64,000 nt of DNA. Source: Massilia sp. Leaf139. Lineage in GTDB: Bacteria > Pseudomonadota > Gammaproteobacteria > Burkholderiales > Burkholderiaceae_D. Shown one piece after another: positions 1 through 9,115 of this stretch. The translations under genes were made by a program, and so were the position numbers. The notes beneath the pieces are model-generated. The model was not told the DNA's origin, ran no database searches, and was given only the letters and a program-made list of their open reading frames with translations. Location of the stretch: the NCBI RefSeq assembly GCF_001424165.1, contig NZ_LMOJ01000024.1:305749-369748 (forward strand), read 5' to 3'. Within the stretch, counting starts at the first letter, position 1. Each line of letters begins with the position of its first letter.

Positions 1-1717
1 CGAACCAGACGTCGAGCGTGTCCTTGTTCTTCTCGTAGACTTCCGCGTCGTCGCCCAGCAGTTCGCGCGGGTCGAGCGCCTGCCAGGCGTCGATGCCGTT
101 CTGCTCGATCAGTTTCGCGACCTGCTCCAGCAGTTCCGGAGTGCGCGGGTGCAGCTCGCCCGTCTCCTTGTGGATGAAGAAGGCCATTGGCACGCCCCAC
201 TGGCGCTGGCGCGACAGGGTCCAGTCCGGACGGTTCTCGATCATGCCGTGCAGGCGCGCCTGGCCCCAGTCCGGGAAGAACTGGGTCTTCTCGATGCCGG
301 CCAGCGCGGTCTCGCGCAGGGTCGGGCCGCCATCCTTCGGCGTGACATCCATGCCGGCGAACCACTGGCTGGTTGCGCGGTAGACGATCGGGGTCTTGTG
401 GCGCCAGCAGTGCATGTAGCTGTGGTCGAACATTTTGAGTTCGAACAGCGCGCCGGCGGCGGTCAAGGCCGCGCAAATCGGTTTACTGGCTTCCCAAATC
501 GTCAGGCCGCCGAACAGCGGCAAGGTCGACGCGAAGCGGCCGTCGCCCATCACGGGTTTCAGGATCTCGTCGTCCTTCATGCCGTGCGCCTTGCAGGACA
601 CGAAGTCTTCCAGGCCGTAGGCCGGGGCCGAGTGGACGACGCCGGTGCCGCTCTCGGTGGTGACGTAGTCGGCCAGGTAAACTGGCGAGCTGCGGTCGTA
701 GAACGGATCGGCCGCGTGCAGCGGGTGCTTGAAGCGCATGCCTTCGAGCTTGGCGCCGAGGGCCGTGGCGATGGTCTTGCCTTCGAGCTTATAGCGCGCC
801 AGGCAGGATTCGACCAGGTCTTGCGCCAGGATCAGCAGCAGCGGCTCGCCGTCGCGCTCGGCCTGCACCAGGGCGTAGGTCACTTCCGCGTTCACGTTCA
901 GGGCCTGGTTCGACGGGATCGTCCATGGCGTCGTCGTCCAGATCACGATGAAACCGTTCATGGTCGGCAGCGACGGAAGGCCGAAGGCTGCCGCCAGCTT
1001 CTCTTCCTCGGCGAATTTGAAACCGACGTCGATCGCCGGATCGCGCTTGTCCTGGTATTCGACTTCCGCTTCGGCCAGCGCCGAGCCGCAATCGAAGCAC
1101 CAATTCACCGGCTTCAGGCCGCGGTAGACATAACCCTTGTCGAGCAGCTTGCCCAGCGCGCGCAGTTCGTCGGCCTCGTTACCATAGGCCATGGTCATGT
1201 ACGGGTTTTCCCATTCGCCGAGCACGCCCAGGCGGATGAAACCGGCGCGCTGGCGGTCGATCTGCTCGAGCGCGTAGGCGCGGGCTTTCTGCAACACTTC
1301 GGCGGTCGGCAGGTTCTTGCCGTAGAGTTTTTCGATCTGGATCTCGATCGGCATGCCGTGGCAATCCCAGCCCGGCACGTAAGGCGCGTCGAAGCCGGCC
1401 ATGGTGCGCGATTTGACGACCATGTCTTTGAGGATCTTGTTCACGGCGTGGCCGAGGTGGATGTCGCCGTTCGCATACGGCGGCCCGTCGTGCAGCACGA
1501 AGCTCGGACGGCCCTTGGCTGCCTTGCGGATGCGGTGATAGATCTGCTTGTCCTGCCATCCCTTGACCCAGCACGGCTCGCGCTTGGCGAGGTCGCCGCG
1601 CATCGGGAACGGGGTATCGGTCATGTTGACCGGATATTTACTCACTGGCTTGCTCTCGGATTTCTTCGCGCCCTTCTGGGCAGGCGCGTTCTGGACGGGT
1701 TTGCTGTTTTCGGACAT
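1..1717 (-). CDS. ileS: Isoleucyl-tRNA synthetase, 3' end cut by window edge
   Basis: Charges tRNA-Ile with isoleucine in the cytoplasm. About 572 codons are visible, covering the N-terminal half. The class I signature HLGH lies at residues 87-90 inside [11 protein letters not shown], followed by the typical WDCHGMPIE stretch and the editing (CP1) domain with TTTPWT. Translation runs off the left edge at DVWF, the start of the DVWFDSG motif, so the KMSKS loop and anticodon-binding domain are outside. The ATG at 1717 is chosen because it opens the frame before a short Lys/Ser-rich extension of about 25 residues that precedes the part matching E. coli IleS. It lies 77 bp downstream of ribF on the same strand, the common betaproteobacterial ribF-ileS order. 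Confidence 0.97.
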   Translation of the reverse strand, partial: MSENSKPVQNAPAQKGAKKSESKPVSKYPVNMTDTPFPMRGDLAKREPCWVKGWQDKQIYHRIRKAAKGRPSFVLHDGPPYANGDIHLGHAVNKILKDMVVKSRTMAGFDAPYVPGWDCHGMPIEIQIEKLYGKNLPTAEVLQKARAYALEQIDRQRAGFIRLGVLGEWENPYMTMAYGNEADELRALGKLLDKGYVYRGLKPVNWCFDCGSALAEAEVEYQDKRDPAIDVGFKFAEEEKLAAAFGLPSLPTMNGFIVIWTTTPWTIPSNQALNVNAEVTYALVQAERDGEPLLLILAQDLVESCLARYKLEGKTIATALGAKLEGMRFKHPLHAADPFYDRSSPVYLADYVTTESGTGVVHSAPAYGLEDFVSCKAHGMKDDEILKPVMGDGRFASTLPLFGGLTIWEASKPICAALTAAGALFELKMFDHSYMHCWRHKTPIVYRATSQWFAGMDVTPKDGGPTLRETALAGIEKTQFFPDWGQARLHGMIENRPDWTLSRQRQWGVPMAFFIHKETGELHPRTPELLEQVAKLIEQNGIDAWQALDPRELLGDDAEVYEKNKDTLDVWF

Positions 1718-1794
1718 ATATTTCTTCGGTAAGGGAATTCAGGATCGGCTGTGCGGCATAAGCCGTGCAGCCCGCGCGGGTCGGGACGCCCGCG

Positions 1795-2799
1795 TCAAAT
1801 TCGGTCGGTGGCGGTCAAGGCGCCGGCACGGGCCGGGCTCCTGGGATCGTGGCGCGGCGTATGCGTGGCGAACCAGGCGCGCGCCTGTTCGGCATCGCGG
1901 TGGATGGCGGCGGTGAGTGTGTCGAGGTCGACATACTTTTCCTCGTCGCGCAGTTTTTCCAGAAACTCGACGCGCACCAGCTTGCCGTAGCAGGGACGGT
2001 CGTAGTCGAAGATGTGCACTTCCAGCAGCATGTGGCCGGCGTCCTCGACGGTCGGGCGCACGCCCAGGCTGGCGACGGCCGGCAGCGGCTGCTCGGCCAG
2101 GCCATGCACCTGCACCACGAAGATGCCTTGCAGGGCGGGGCGGTGCGCGACGCGCAGGTTCAGGGTCGGAAAGCCCAGCGTGCGGCCGAGCTTGGCGCCG
2201 TGGATCACATGGCCCGACATCGCATACGGATGGCCGAGCAGGGCATTGGTAGCCTGCAGGTCGCCGGCCGCCAGCGCCGCGCGCACGGCGGACGAGGAGA
2301 TGCGCTGCTCGCCTTCGCGCACGGTGGGCAGGGTTTCGACGTGGAAGCCGTATTCGCGGCCCGCCTCCATCAGCATGGCGACCGTGCCGGCGCGCTTGGC
2401 GCCGAAGCAGAAATCGTCGCCCACCATCAGCCATTTGACGTGCAGGCCGTCGACCAGCACGCGCTCGATGAAGTCCTGGGGGGAGATGGAGGCGAATTGT
2501 TCGTTGAAGTGTTCGACGATGACGCGGTCGATGCCGGCCTGGGCCAGGTCTTCGAGCTTGTCGCGCAGGTTGGCGATGCGCGCCGGAGCGCGGCTGAGGT
2601 CGCCGCTGCGGCGGGCGAAGTATTCGCGCGGATGCGGCTCGAAGGTCATCACCGCCGCTTCCAGTCCCAGCGCCTGGCTCGCCGCCCGGACGCGCGCCAG
2701 CAAGGCCTGGTGGCCGCGATGGACACCATCGAAATTGCCGATGGTGAGGGCGCACGGTGCGCGCGCCGCGTCGTTGGGAAGTCCGCGAAATACCTTCAT
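1795..2799 (-). CDS. ribF: Bifunctional riboflavin kinase / FAD synthetase
   Basis: Makes FMN from riboflavin and then FAD from FMN in the cytoplasm. At 334 aa it has the usual length of bacterial RibF. The N-terminal FAD synthetase domain carries LTIGNFDGVHRGHQ at about residues 18-31, the nucleotidyltransferase HxGH-like motif. A linker contains SSSAVR, and the C-terminal flavokinase domain contains GRTLGFPTLNL (about residues 208-218). The start codon directly precedes KVFRGLP, the normal N-terminus. It reads into ileS and is probably co-transcribed with it. A perfect TATAAT box lies about 75 bp upstream. No FMN riboswitch was recognised in the leader. Confidence 0.97.
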   Translation of the reverse strand: MKVFRGLPNDAARAPCALTIGNFDGVHRGHQALLARVRAASQALGLEAAVMTFEPHPREYFARRSGDLSRAPARIANLRDKLEDLAQAGIDRVIVEHFNEQFASISPQDFIERVLVDGLHVKWLMVGDDFCFGAKRAGTVAMLMEAGREYGFHVETLPTVREGEQRISSSAVRAALAAGDLQATNALLGHPYAMSGHVIHGAKLGRTLGFPTLNLRVAHRPALQGIFVVQVHGLAEQPLPAVASLGVRPTVEDAGHMLLEVHIFDYDRPCYGKLVRVEFLEKLRDEEKYVDLDTLTAAIHRDAEQARAWFATHTPRHDPRSPARAGALTATDRI

Positions 2800-2870
2800 T
2801 GGTGGTTCCAGAGTGCCCGGCGGGTCGAGCTGTACGTCTGTGCTCGGCCATGCCTCGGGGCGAAACCTTG

Positions 2871-2899
2871 ATTATACGGTAAAGGCTTGTTGCAATGGC
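2871..2899 (-). promoter_or_regulatory. Putative promoter of ribF-ileS
   Basis: A perfect TATAAT (minus strand, 2871-2876) is present. Candidate -35 boxes 15-17 bp upstream (CATTGC, CCATTG, GCCATT) are weak. It is placed correctly to transcribe ribF with a leader of roughly 65 nt. It is an inference from sequence only. Confidence 0.4.
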
Positions 2900-2942
2900 G
2901 TATGAGGGCATTGTGGCCAATGGCCGCGATGCCGGTTTCACC

Positions 2943-3000
2943 GGGCGGCTCTACCAGTGCTGGCGGCGTTCGCGCGGCCCGTGCGCCGCCCACGCGTGAC
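2943..3000 (+). repeat. Degenerate REP-like element (long-loop type)
   Basis: The GGGCGGCTC...GCGCCGCCCACGCGTGACG architecture is the same as in the better preserved copies at 30858-30922 and 49085-49149. The leading GTAGGGTG has decayed here. It lies in the gap between ribF and the terminator of the TonB operon. Confidence 0.4.
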
Positions 3001-3022
3001 GTGTGCATCACGGCGGCGGGTC

Positions 3023-3054
3023 AAAAAAAACGCCGCCTGCGAACAGGCGGCGTC
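3023..3054 (-). terminator. Rho-independent terminator of the TonB operon
   Basis: On the minus strand a 9-bp GC stem (CGCCGCCTG with CAGGCGGCG, 4-nt loop) is followed by eight consecutive T residues. It lies 22 bp after the stop codon of the TPR gene. Confidence 0.92.
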
Positions 3055-3075
3055 TTTAGCGGAGCAAAGCGGCCA

Positions 3076-4302
3076 TCAAGCCAGCGGCTTGTTGATCGCC
3101 ATGATCCAGTAGCGTGCCAGTTCGGCGGTGCCTTCCTTGCCGGCGACGCCGCGCAGGGTGCTGATCGCCTGCTGCTTCTTGCCGGCCGCGGCGTAGGCTT
3201 CGCCCAGGCGCAGCTTGGCTTCGTCCGGATAGCGCAGGTTGCCGGCCTTGATCGCCGATTCCATCAGCTTCAGGCCGCGGTCGGCCTGGCCCGACTGCAC
3301 CATGCTGTAGCCGACAGCGACCAGGCCGTCGTTGTCCTTGGCGGCCGTGTACTCGGCTTCCAGGGCGGCGATGGTCTTGTTCTGCTCGGCCAGGTTCTTC
3401 TCGGCCAGGGCCTTCAGGCGGCCGTGACGCTCGGCGTCCGGGCCGGTGCCCAGTGCGCCGGCCTTGTAGCCCTTGTCGATGATCTTCAGCGCTTCAGCAG
3501 GCGCCTTCGCCTGCATGACGAGCTGGGCCATTTCCATGAACTCGCTCGGCTTCTTCAGCAGGCCGTTGGCCAGCTTCAGGCGGTAGACGTCGACCGCCAG
3601 GCGGCCCGAGAAACCAGGCTTGCCCTGCACGCGGTTGAGCAGGTCGTTCCAGTACTGGGCTTTCGGATAGTTGGCCGCCAGCTTTTCGATGGTGTTGACG
3701 TAGCCGGCCTTGTCGTTCTTCTTGAGCTGGATGTTGGCCAGCATGCCGAGCATGTCTTCGCTCATGCGGCCCGATTTCTCGGCGTTGCGCAGCTCGGTTT
3801 CCAGGGCAGCGATGTTACCTTGCTTGTAATAGTTCTGCATCAGGTAACCGCGCAGCTTCGCATCGTCGCCGTTCTTCAGTTGACGCTGGATGGCTTCGTT
3901 CGCCTTGTTCAGGTCGCCGCCGCGCATGTAGATGCCGATCAGGCCTTCCGAGAACTGGCCGCGTTCGGCAGCCGACAGCTTGCCGGAGGCGATCAGGGCT
4001 TCGAATGCCTTGGCTGCGGTGCCGTAGTCGCCGGCCGAGGAGGCGGCCGAGGCGCGCACGCGCTCGATCAGGTAGCTCTCATGGGCCGACTTGCCGGACA
4101 CGGCGTCCGCTTCGCGCAGTTTCGCCAGGGCGTCCTTGTGCTTGCCCTGTTTCATCAATGCCTGGGCTGCCTGCAGCGGTTTGCCAACCTGGGCGCTCAC
4201 GGTCTGCGCATGGGCAGGGGCCAGGCCGACGATCGGAGCAGCTGCGGTGAAGCCGAGGGCGGCCAGTGCGAGGCCGAGGTGTGCGAGACGGAATTTGCTC
4301 AT
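3076..4302 (-). CDS. Periplasmic TPR-repeat protein of the TonB operon
   Basis: A 408-aa protein with a signal peptide (hydrophobic run about residues 5-35 ending APAHAQ) followed by helical repeats of TPR type (for example QAAQALMKQGKHKDALAKL and a C-terminal LRLGEAYAAAGKKQQAISTL), so it probably acts in the periplasm as a binding scaffold. The ATG at 4302 is preferred over one at 4332 because AGAGGA lies about 10 bp upstream and the signal peptide then starts normally. It is the last gene after tonB, exbB and two exbD genes and precedes a strong terminator, so a role with TonB-dependent uptake is inferred. No enzymatic motif was seen. Confidence 0.85.
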   Translation of the reverse strand: MSKFRLAHLGLALAALGFTAAAPIVGLAPAHAQTVSAQVGKPLQAAQALMKQGKHKDALAKLREADAVSGKSAHESYLIERVRASAASSAGDYGTAAKAFEALIASGKLSAAERGQFSEGLIGIYMRGGDLNKANEAIQRQLKNGDDAKLRGYLMQNYYKQGNIAALETELRNAEKSGRMSEDMLGMLANIQLKKNDKAGYVNTIEKLAANYPKAQYWNDLLNRVQGKPGFSGRLAVDVYRLKLANGLLKKPSEFMEMAQLVMQAKAPAEALKIIDKGYKAGALGTGPDAERHGRLKALAEKNLAEQNKTIAALEAEYTAAKDNDGLVAVGYSMVQSGQADRGLKLMESAIKAGNLRYPDEAKLRLGEAYAAAGKKQQAISTLRGVAGKEGTAELARYWIMAINKPLA

Positions 4303-4371
4303 CGTGGATAAATCCTCTTTGAAAATGGACACGGCAGGGAAACCCTGCCGTGTTGTTCAAATCTAATGCGA

Positions 4372-4803
4372 TTACTGGAACTGCTCGTTACCGACCATGC
4401 CGATCTTCGTGACGCCGAGACGCTGTGCAGTTGCCATGACACCGGCAACCACCTTGTACTCGACCAGCTTGTTCGGACGCAGGTGCACTTCCGGCTGGTT
4501 CGCCTGGCCAGCCACTTCATTCATCTTGGCTTCCAGCGAAGGACGGTCAGGGATCGCAACGCCATCCCAGAGGATGGTGCCGTCGAAGTCGACGTCGATC
4601 GTGACCACTTGTGGCTTCTCCGTCTGCGGTGGTGGGGTACCGACCGGCATGTTCAGATTGACCGAGTGATCTTGCTTCGGAATCGTGATAATCAACATGA
4701 TGATCAAGACCAACAGAACGTCGATCAGGGGCGTCATGTTCATTTCCATCATCGGTTCCGGGTCGGCTGCCTTGGCGGAGCCTGAACCTACATTCATACC
4801 CAT
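4372..4803 (-). CDS. exbD: Biopolymer transport protein ExbD (second copy)
   Basis: Inner-membrane partner of ExbB and TonB that couples the proton gradient to outer-membrane transport. It is 143 aa, with a short cytoplasmic N-terminus, one membrane helix (TPLIDVLLVLIIMLII, about residues 24-42) containing the proton-carrying Asp28, and a periplasmic domain. The ATG at 4803 has AAAGGAAA just upstream, which decides it over an ATG 72 bp earlier. It is paralogous to the exbD just upstream (about 30 percent identical by eye), and the pair resembles exbD1-exbD2 of Xanthomonas-type operons. Confidence 0.93.
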   Translation of the reverse strand: MGMNVGSGSAKAADPEPMMEMNMTPLIDVLLVLIIMLIITIPKQDHSVNLNMPVGTPPPQTEKPQVVTIDVDFDGTILWDGVAIPDRPSLEAKMNEVAGQANQPEVHLRPNKLVEYKVVAGVMATAQRLGVTKIGMVGNEQFQ

Positions 4804-4887
4804 GGTGTTTCCTTTCAAATGACTGGGGTGCGATCGAGGCACCGGACGCGAGTCCAGTGCCTCCGCGGGTTTCACCTTGGTTGGTGA

Positions 4888-5316
4888 TTAGCCCTTGTCA
4901 GGTGGTTCGATAACGAAACCGACCTTCTGCACACCAGCACGTTGTGCCGTATAAAGCACCCGACCGACTGCTTCGTAGCGCGAGGCTTGGTCGCCACGCA
5001 CTTTGACTGCAGGCTGCGGCACTTTTACCGACTGCTCCGCGAAGAACTTGAACAGCTCGTCCGTGTTCGCGATGCGGGTCTGGTTCCAGTACATTTCACC
5101 GTCTTTGTTGATGGTGATGTTGATGTCTTCCGGCGCTGGCTTGGTAACTTCGTTCGTTTCCGCCGGCAGATTCACCTTTTGCAGCTGCAGAACCACTGGG
5201 CTGGTGATCAGGAAGATGATCAGGAGAACCAACATGATGTCGACGAGCGGCGTCGTGTTGATCTCTGACATCACGGCATCATCATCTCCGCTTTCGGAGC
5301 CGACACTCATTGACAT
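4888..5316 (-). CDS. exbD: Biopolymer transport protein ExbD (first copy)
   Basis: A 142-aa ExbD/TolR family protein. The acidic N-terminus is followed by INTTPLVDIMLVLLIIFLI, a single membrane helix with the conserved Asp26, and a periplasmic domain ending GVQKVGFVIEPP. It works with ExbB (3 bp upstream) and TonB to energise TonB-dependent receptors. The start sits almost directly on the exbB stop, so the two are translationally linked. Confidence 0.95.
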   Translation of the reverse strand: MSMSVGSESGDDDAVMSEINTTPLVDIMLVLLIIFLITSPVVLQLQKVNLPAETNEVTKPAPEDINITINKDGEMYWNQTRIANTDELFKFFAEQSVKVPQPAVKVRGDQASRYEAVGRVLYTAQRAGVQKVGFVIEPPDKG

Positions 5317-5319
5317 GAT

Positions 5320-6255
5320 TTATCCAATCTTTTTAGCGCCGGCAGCAGCACGGGCAGCTTCCGAGGTCGACATGGCGCCCGAAACCAGAACCGAGTGAAC
5401 GTCGGCGCTGAACGAACGGACATCTTCCATTGCTGCCTTGTTGCGGCGAACCAGCCAGTTGTAACCCAGAACGGCAGGAACTGCGACGAACAGACCGAAG
5501 GCGGTCATGATCAGCGCTTCACCGACTGGACCGGCGACCTTGTCGATCGATGCGTTACCCGACATACCGATGTTGGTCAGTGCGTTGTAGATGCCCCAGA
5601 CGGTACCGAACAGACCGATGAACGGCGAGGTCGAACCGACGGTTGCCAGGAACGACAGGCCATCTTGCAGGCGCGACTGGACGCGGTCCACGGCGCGCTG
5701 GATCTGCATGGTCACCCAGGTCGACAGGTCGATCTGCTCGAGCAGGGCGCCGTCGTGGTGCTGGGTTGCCTTGGTGCCGGTTTCAGCGATGAAGCGGAAT
5801 GGCGAACCTTCTTTCAGCTGAGCCGAACCGGCAGCGATCGAATTGGCTTTCCAGAACTTGGCCGACACTTCCTTCGACTGGCGCATGATCTTCGACTGGT
5901 CGATCAGCTTGGTGATGATGATGTACCACGAACCCATCGACATCAGCGACAGGATGATGATGGTGCCCTTGTTGACGAAGTCGCCTTCTTCCCACATGGC
6001 CTGGAAGCCGTATGGGTTGTGGACTTCTTCCTTGGCTTCGCCAGCGGCTGCAGCAGGCGCTGCGCCTTCGGCGGCAGGTGCCGCGGCGGCTGCGTCAGCT
6101 GCCGGAGCTGCTGCTGCGTCTGCCGGTGCTGCGGCTGCCGGAGCGGCTGCTGCCGGTGCGTCAGCGAAGGCTGGTGCCGAGACCAGGGCCGATGCTGCCG
6201 TAACCGAGAACAGGACTGCCGCCAGTACAGCGGACAAACGGGTATTCTTAAACAT
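5320..6255 (-). CDS. exbB: MotA/TolQ/ExbB proton channel protein
   Basis: Forms the proton channel of the TonB motor in the inner membrane. It is 311 aa, longer than E. coli ExbB, because it begins with a cleavable signal peptide (residues 1-32, ending APAFADA) and a low-complexity Ala/Pro segment of about 50 residues. Then come three membrane helices: GTIIILSLMSMGSWYIIIT, a second around FLATVGSTSPFIGLFGTVWG and a third around LIMTAFGLFVAVPAVLG. The ATG at 6255 has GGAGGAAGC immediately upstream. The Ala/Pro leader is seen in other betaproteobacterial ExbB proteins; its function is unknown. Confidence 0.95.
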   Translation of the reverse strand: MFKNTRLSAVLAAVLFSVTAASALVSAPAFADAPAAAAPAAAAPADAAAAPAADAAAAAPAAEGAAPAAAAGEAKEEVHNPYGFQAMWEEGDFVNKGTIIILSLMSMGSWYIIITKLIDQSKIMRQSKEVSAKFWKANSIAAGSAQLKEGSPFRFIAETGTKATQHHDGALLEQIDLSTWVTMQIQRAVDRVQSRLQDGLSFLATVGSTSPFIGLFGTVWGIYNALTNIGMSGNASIDKVAGPVGEALIMTAFGLFVAVPAVLGYNWLVRRNKAAMEDVRSFSADVHSVLVSGAMSTSEAARAAAGAKKIG

Positions 6256-6339
6256 GCTTCCTCCAGAAATATAAAAATAGACAGTTCGCTGATCTAAAGA
6301 CAACGAAAATCATAGTTGTGAGACGATCTTCTGTCTCGG

Positions 6340-7002
6340 TTATTGTTCCAGCGACCAGACGTACTGTACTGGGACCCATGCCTGTTCAGGCTGACCATTG
6401 ACCATTGCCGGTTTGAAGCGGCACTTGCCGATTGCAGTCTGTGCTGCACGGTCAAGATCACGCGAACCGCTCGATTTCGTGATCTTGGAATCAACCATCC
6501 GACCATCGACGCCGATCAGGAAGGAGATCGTCGTCGTGCCTTCTTCTTCGTTACGAGCCGAGGCCTTCGGGTATTCCGGTTTTGCACAGGTGCTGAAATC
6601 AGCCACTGCGGCGGTACGGCTCGGGCCGGCAGGCGCTGCCGCAGGAGCCGGTGGCGCCGGCGGTGCCGGAGGAGCCAGGCTCGTCGTCGGCGGCGGCGTC
6701 GTGGTCGCGGCGGCGATCGTGTTCTGCGGCGGCGGAGGCTGCTGCGTCTGGATCTCGACCGGCGGAATGAATGGAGGCGGCGGGGCCTTCATTTCCGGTG
6801 GCGGCGGTGGTGGAGGAGTCTCCGGTGGTGGCGGTGGCTTAACCTCTTCGATCAACTTCGTTTCCACTGCTTCCTGCACCTTCGTGATCACCTTCGTGCC
6901 GAGCCCGTTGAGGACTGCCCAGCCGACGAGAACGTGCAACAGGACCACAATGGTGATACCAGTGAGATTCTTCCCCGGTTCCTTCTCATGTGAAAAATTC
7001 AT
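6340..7002 (-). CDS. tonB: TonB energy transducer
   Basis: Spans the periplasm and transmits inner-membrane energy to outer-membrane receptors. It is 220 aa. One membrane helix (about residues 13-34) contains His23, equivalent to the functional His20 of E. coli. A Pro/Glu/Lys-rich spacer spans about residues 54-125, with runs of PPPPP. The C-terminal TonB domain contains KPEYPKASARNEEEGTTTI and ends FKPAMVNGQPEQAWVPV. The ATG at 7002 is chosen because the frame before it (MVLEKAG) is short and the cytoplasmic tail then has normal length. It is first in the tonB-exbB-exbD-exbD-TPR operon. Confidence 0.95.
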   Translation of the reverse strand: MNFSHEKEPGKNLTGITIVVLLHVLVGWAVLNGLGTKVITKVQEAVETKLIEEVKPPPPPETPPPPPPPEMKAPPPPFIPPVEIQTQQPPPPQNTIAAATTTPPPTTSLAPPAPPAPPAPAAAPAGPSRTAAVADFSTCAKPEYPKASARNEEEGTTTISFLIGVDGRMVDSKITKSSGSRDLDRAAQTAIGKCRFKPAMVNGQPEQAWVPVQYVWSLEQ

Positions 7003-7091
7003 GCCTGCTTTCTCCAATACCAACTCTTTTTGTTGCTACTAAACCCACAAAACACGACGAAATGACAAGGCCGCATCCGGGACATCGGCGA

Positions 7092-7120
7092 ATTATACCT
7101 ACGAATTCTTTTTTGCACAG
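7092..7120 (-). promoter_or_regulatory. tonB: Putative tonB promoter
   Basis: On the minus strand a perfect TATAAT lies at 7092-7097. The upstream -35 region (CTGTGC/TGTGCA, 16-17 bp away) is weak. The implied leader is about 80 nt. A second AT-rich candidate lies further up, around 7215-7235. Confidence 0.4.
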
Positions 7121-7487
7121 GTATTTTTGAGGCATCAAAACGGGCGTAAATGCCTGTAAAAACAGGCGATCCTGCTCATCCGGACGGCTCCCCGCTGTGC
7201 AAAAAAACGCAGGCCGTTCATATATAAAATTACAACATTGCAGCTTGATACTTACGCACTGTAGAAGATCAGGAAAGAATAGCCTGTTTGCCAAATTTTG
7301 CACGCCGAATTTGCCTAATGGCAAATATCATATAGTGCAATGCTGAGCTTTTCGCAAACTATAGCCAGTTTCGGAAAAGCCGAGCGTTCGCCAGCTAACA
7401 GAAGGAGAGGGAATGCGGGGCGTGGCGTATGACCCGAAGTGATGGCATGTCGCCGAGTCGTTATATATTGACATGCATCAGTGATGA

Positions 7488-7535
7488 GCTTGCCTCTACG
7501 ACATGATCTGGATTGGATGCATGCGAGAGGCAAGT
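7488..7535. repeat. 10-bp inverted repeat with 28-bp spacer behind spoVR
   Basis: The arms GCTTGCCTCT (7488-7497) and AGAGGCAAGT (7526-7535) pair over nine or ten bases. There is no T run on either side, so it is not a classical terminator. It starts 25 bp past the spoVR stop and may end or protect the prkA-yeaH-spoVR message. Confidence 0.45.
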
Positions 7536-7560
7536 GAGCAGCGAAGTCGCTGTAGTTTGA

Positions 7561-9087
7561 CTAGCGGTGGCGCTTCTCGCGGCGGCAGTCGAGGAAGCTG
7601 ACGACGTGGCCGCTCGTATCGACGGTTTCCAGGCGCACGTCGAAGCCCCACAGCCGGGCCACGTGCTTGAGCACTTCCTGGGCCTGGGCATTGAGCGGGC
7701 GGCGCTGGAACTGGGTGTGACGCAGGGTCAGCGCCCGGTCGTCGCGGGTATTGACCTGCCAGACCTGGATGTTCGGCTCGCGGTTGCCGATGTTGTACTG
7801 CTCGGCCAGCTGCTGGCGCACGTAGCGGTAGCCGGCTTCGTCGTGGATCGCCGAGATGGTGAGCTTGTCGCTGCGGTCGTCGTCGAGCACGGCGAAAAAG
7901 TGGAAGTCGCGGATCAGCTTGGGCGACAGGTACTGGGCGATGAAGCTCTCGTCCTTGAAATTGCGCATGGCAAAGTCGAGCGTCTTGATCCAGTCGCTGC
8001 CGGCCATGTCGGGGAACCAGGCCCTGTCCTCGTCGGTCGGGTTTTCGCAGATGCGCCGGATGTCGGTCATCATGGCGAAGCCCAGCGCGTAGGGATTGAT
8101 GCCGCTGTAATACGGGCTGGTCGCCGGCGGCTGATAGACCACGTTGGTATGGCTTTGCAGGAATTCGAGCATGAAGCCGTCGCCGACGATGCCCTCTTTA
8201 TATAGTTCTTGCAAGATCGTGTAGTGCCAGAAGGTCGCCCAGCCCTCGTTCATGACCTGGGTCTGGCGCTGCGGATAGAAGTATTGCGAGATCTTGCGCG
8301 TGATGCGCACCAGTTCGCGCTGCCAGGGTTCGAGCAGGGGCGCGTACTTCTCGATGAAGTAGAGCAGGTTTTCCTCGGGCTCGAGCGGAAAGCGCGGCGG
8401 CGGGGTGTCGCGCTCTTCCTCTTCACGCCGCGGCACCGTGCGCCAGAGGGCGTTCACCTGGGATTGCGCATACTCCTCGCGTTCCTTCTGGCGCGCCGCT
8501 TCCTGGGCCACCGACAGCTTGGCCGGACGTTTGTAGCGGTCGACGCCGTAGTTCTGGATCGCATGGCAGGAGTCAAGCAAGTCTTCGACGGCGTCGATGC
8601 CGTAGCGCTGCTCGCATTCGGCGATGTAATTCTTGGCGAACACCATGTAATCGACGATCGCTTCGGCATCCGTCCAGGTGCGGAACAGGTAATTACCCTT
8701 GAAGAAGGAGTTATGGCCGTAGGCGGCATGCGCGATCACCAGCGCCTGCATCGTCAGGCTGTTCTCCTCCATTAAATAGGCGATGCAGGGATTCGAATTG
8801 ATGACGATCTCGTAGGCCAGGCCCATCTGGCCGCGCTTGTAGCTCTTCTCGGTCGACAGGAAGTGCTTGCCGAACGACCAGTGGTTGTAGGACACCGGCA
8901 TGCCGACCGAGGTATAGGCGTCCATCATCTGCTCGGCGGTGATGATCTCGAGCTGGTTGGGGTAGGTGTCGAGGCCGAATTTCCTGGCCACGCGGCGGAT
9001 TTCCTCGTGCGCCTGCTCGATCAGGTCGAAAGTCCATTCCGACTGTTCGGGCAGGGCACGCGGATTTTTGATGAGGTCGTCTGGCAT
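7561..9087 (-). CDS. spoVR: SpoVR/YcgB family protein
   Basis: A 508-aa member of the SpoVR family, named for a Bacillus sporulation gene but widespread in non-sporulating proteobacteria as YcgB. The biochemical function is unknown. The family is visible from the N-terminal WTFDLIEQAHEEIRRVARKFGL region, HWSFGKHF, the conserved NPCIAYLMEENS and HAAYGHNSFFK stretches and QVMNEGWATFWHY. Those His/Glu-rich motifs resemble a metal site, which is an inference. It lies 28 bp downstream of yeaH and is third in the prkA-yeaH-spoVR cluster, which in enterobacteria is linked to stationary-phase and nitrogen-starvation responses. Confidence 0.93.
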   Translation of the reverse strand: MPDDLIKNPRALPEQSEWTFDLIEQAHEEIRRVARKFGLDTYPNQLEIITAEQMMDAYTSVGMPVSYNHWSFGKHFLSTEKSYKRGQMGLAYEIVINSNPCIAYLMEENSLTMQALVIAHAAYGHNSFFKGNYLFRTWTDAEAIVDYMVFAKNYIAECEQRYGIDAVEDLLDSCHAIQNYGVDRYKRPAKLSVAQEAARQKEREEYAQSQVNALWRTVPRREEEERDTPPPRFPLEPEENLLYFIEKYAPLLEPWQRELVRITRKISQYFYPQRQTQVMNEGWATFWHYTILQELYKEGIVGDGFMLEFLQSHTNVVYQPPATSPYYSGINPYALGFAMMTDIRRICENPTDEDRAWFPDMAGSDWIKTLDFAMRNFKDESFIAQYLSPKLIRDFHFFAVLDDDRSDKLTISAIHDEAGYRYVRQQLAEQYNIGNREPNIQVWQVNTRDDRALTLRHTQFQRRPLNAQAQEVLKHVARLWGFDVRLETVDTSGHVVSFLDCRREKRHR

Positions 9088-9115
9088 GGTAGGTCTCTCA
9101 ATGCGTGCCCTCTAT

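Larger units (their letters stand above)
7003..7560. other. AT-rich intergenic region upstream of tonB
   Basis: These 558 bp are clearly AT-richer than the surrounding genes and hold no credible reading frame. The part next to tonB carries promoter-like boxes. The part next to spoVR carries a long-loop inverted repeat (7488-7535). I looked for the 19-bp Fur consensus and did not see a convincing copy. Confidence 0.6.

Noticed and set aside
149-1732. A 527-codon plus-strand frame opposite ileS
   Set aside because: It lies fully opposite the ileS coding region, is His/Arg/Gln/Val-rich in the manner of antisense frames in GC-rich DNA and has no family features.
1739-2941. A 400-codon minus-strand frame overlapping ribF in another phase
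   Set aside because: It is Arg/Pro-rich and overlaps ribF, whose motifs are certain.
2800-3022. An FMN riboswitch before ribF
   Set aside because: None of the conserved RFN-element sequence blocks was recognised, and the implied leader (about 65 nt) is too short for one.
7003-7560. A Fur box in front of tonB
   Set aside because: No match to the 19-bp palindromic consensus was convincing, although iron control of tonB would be expected.
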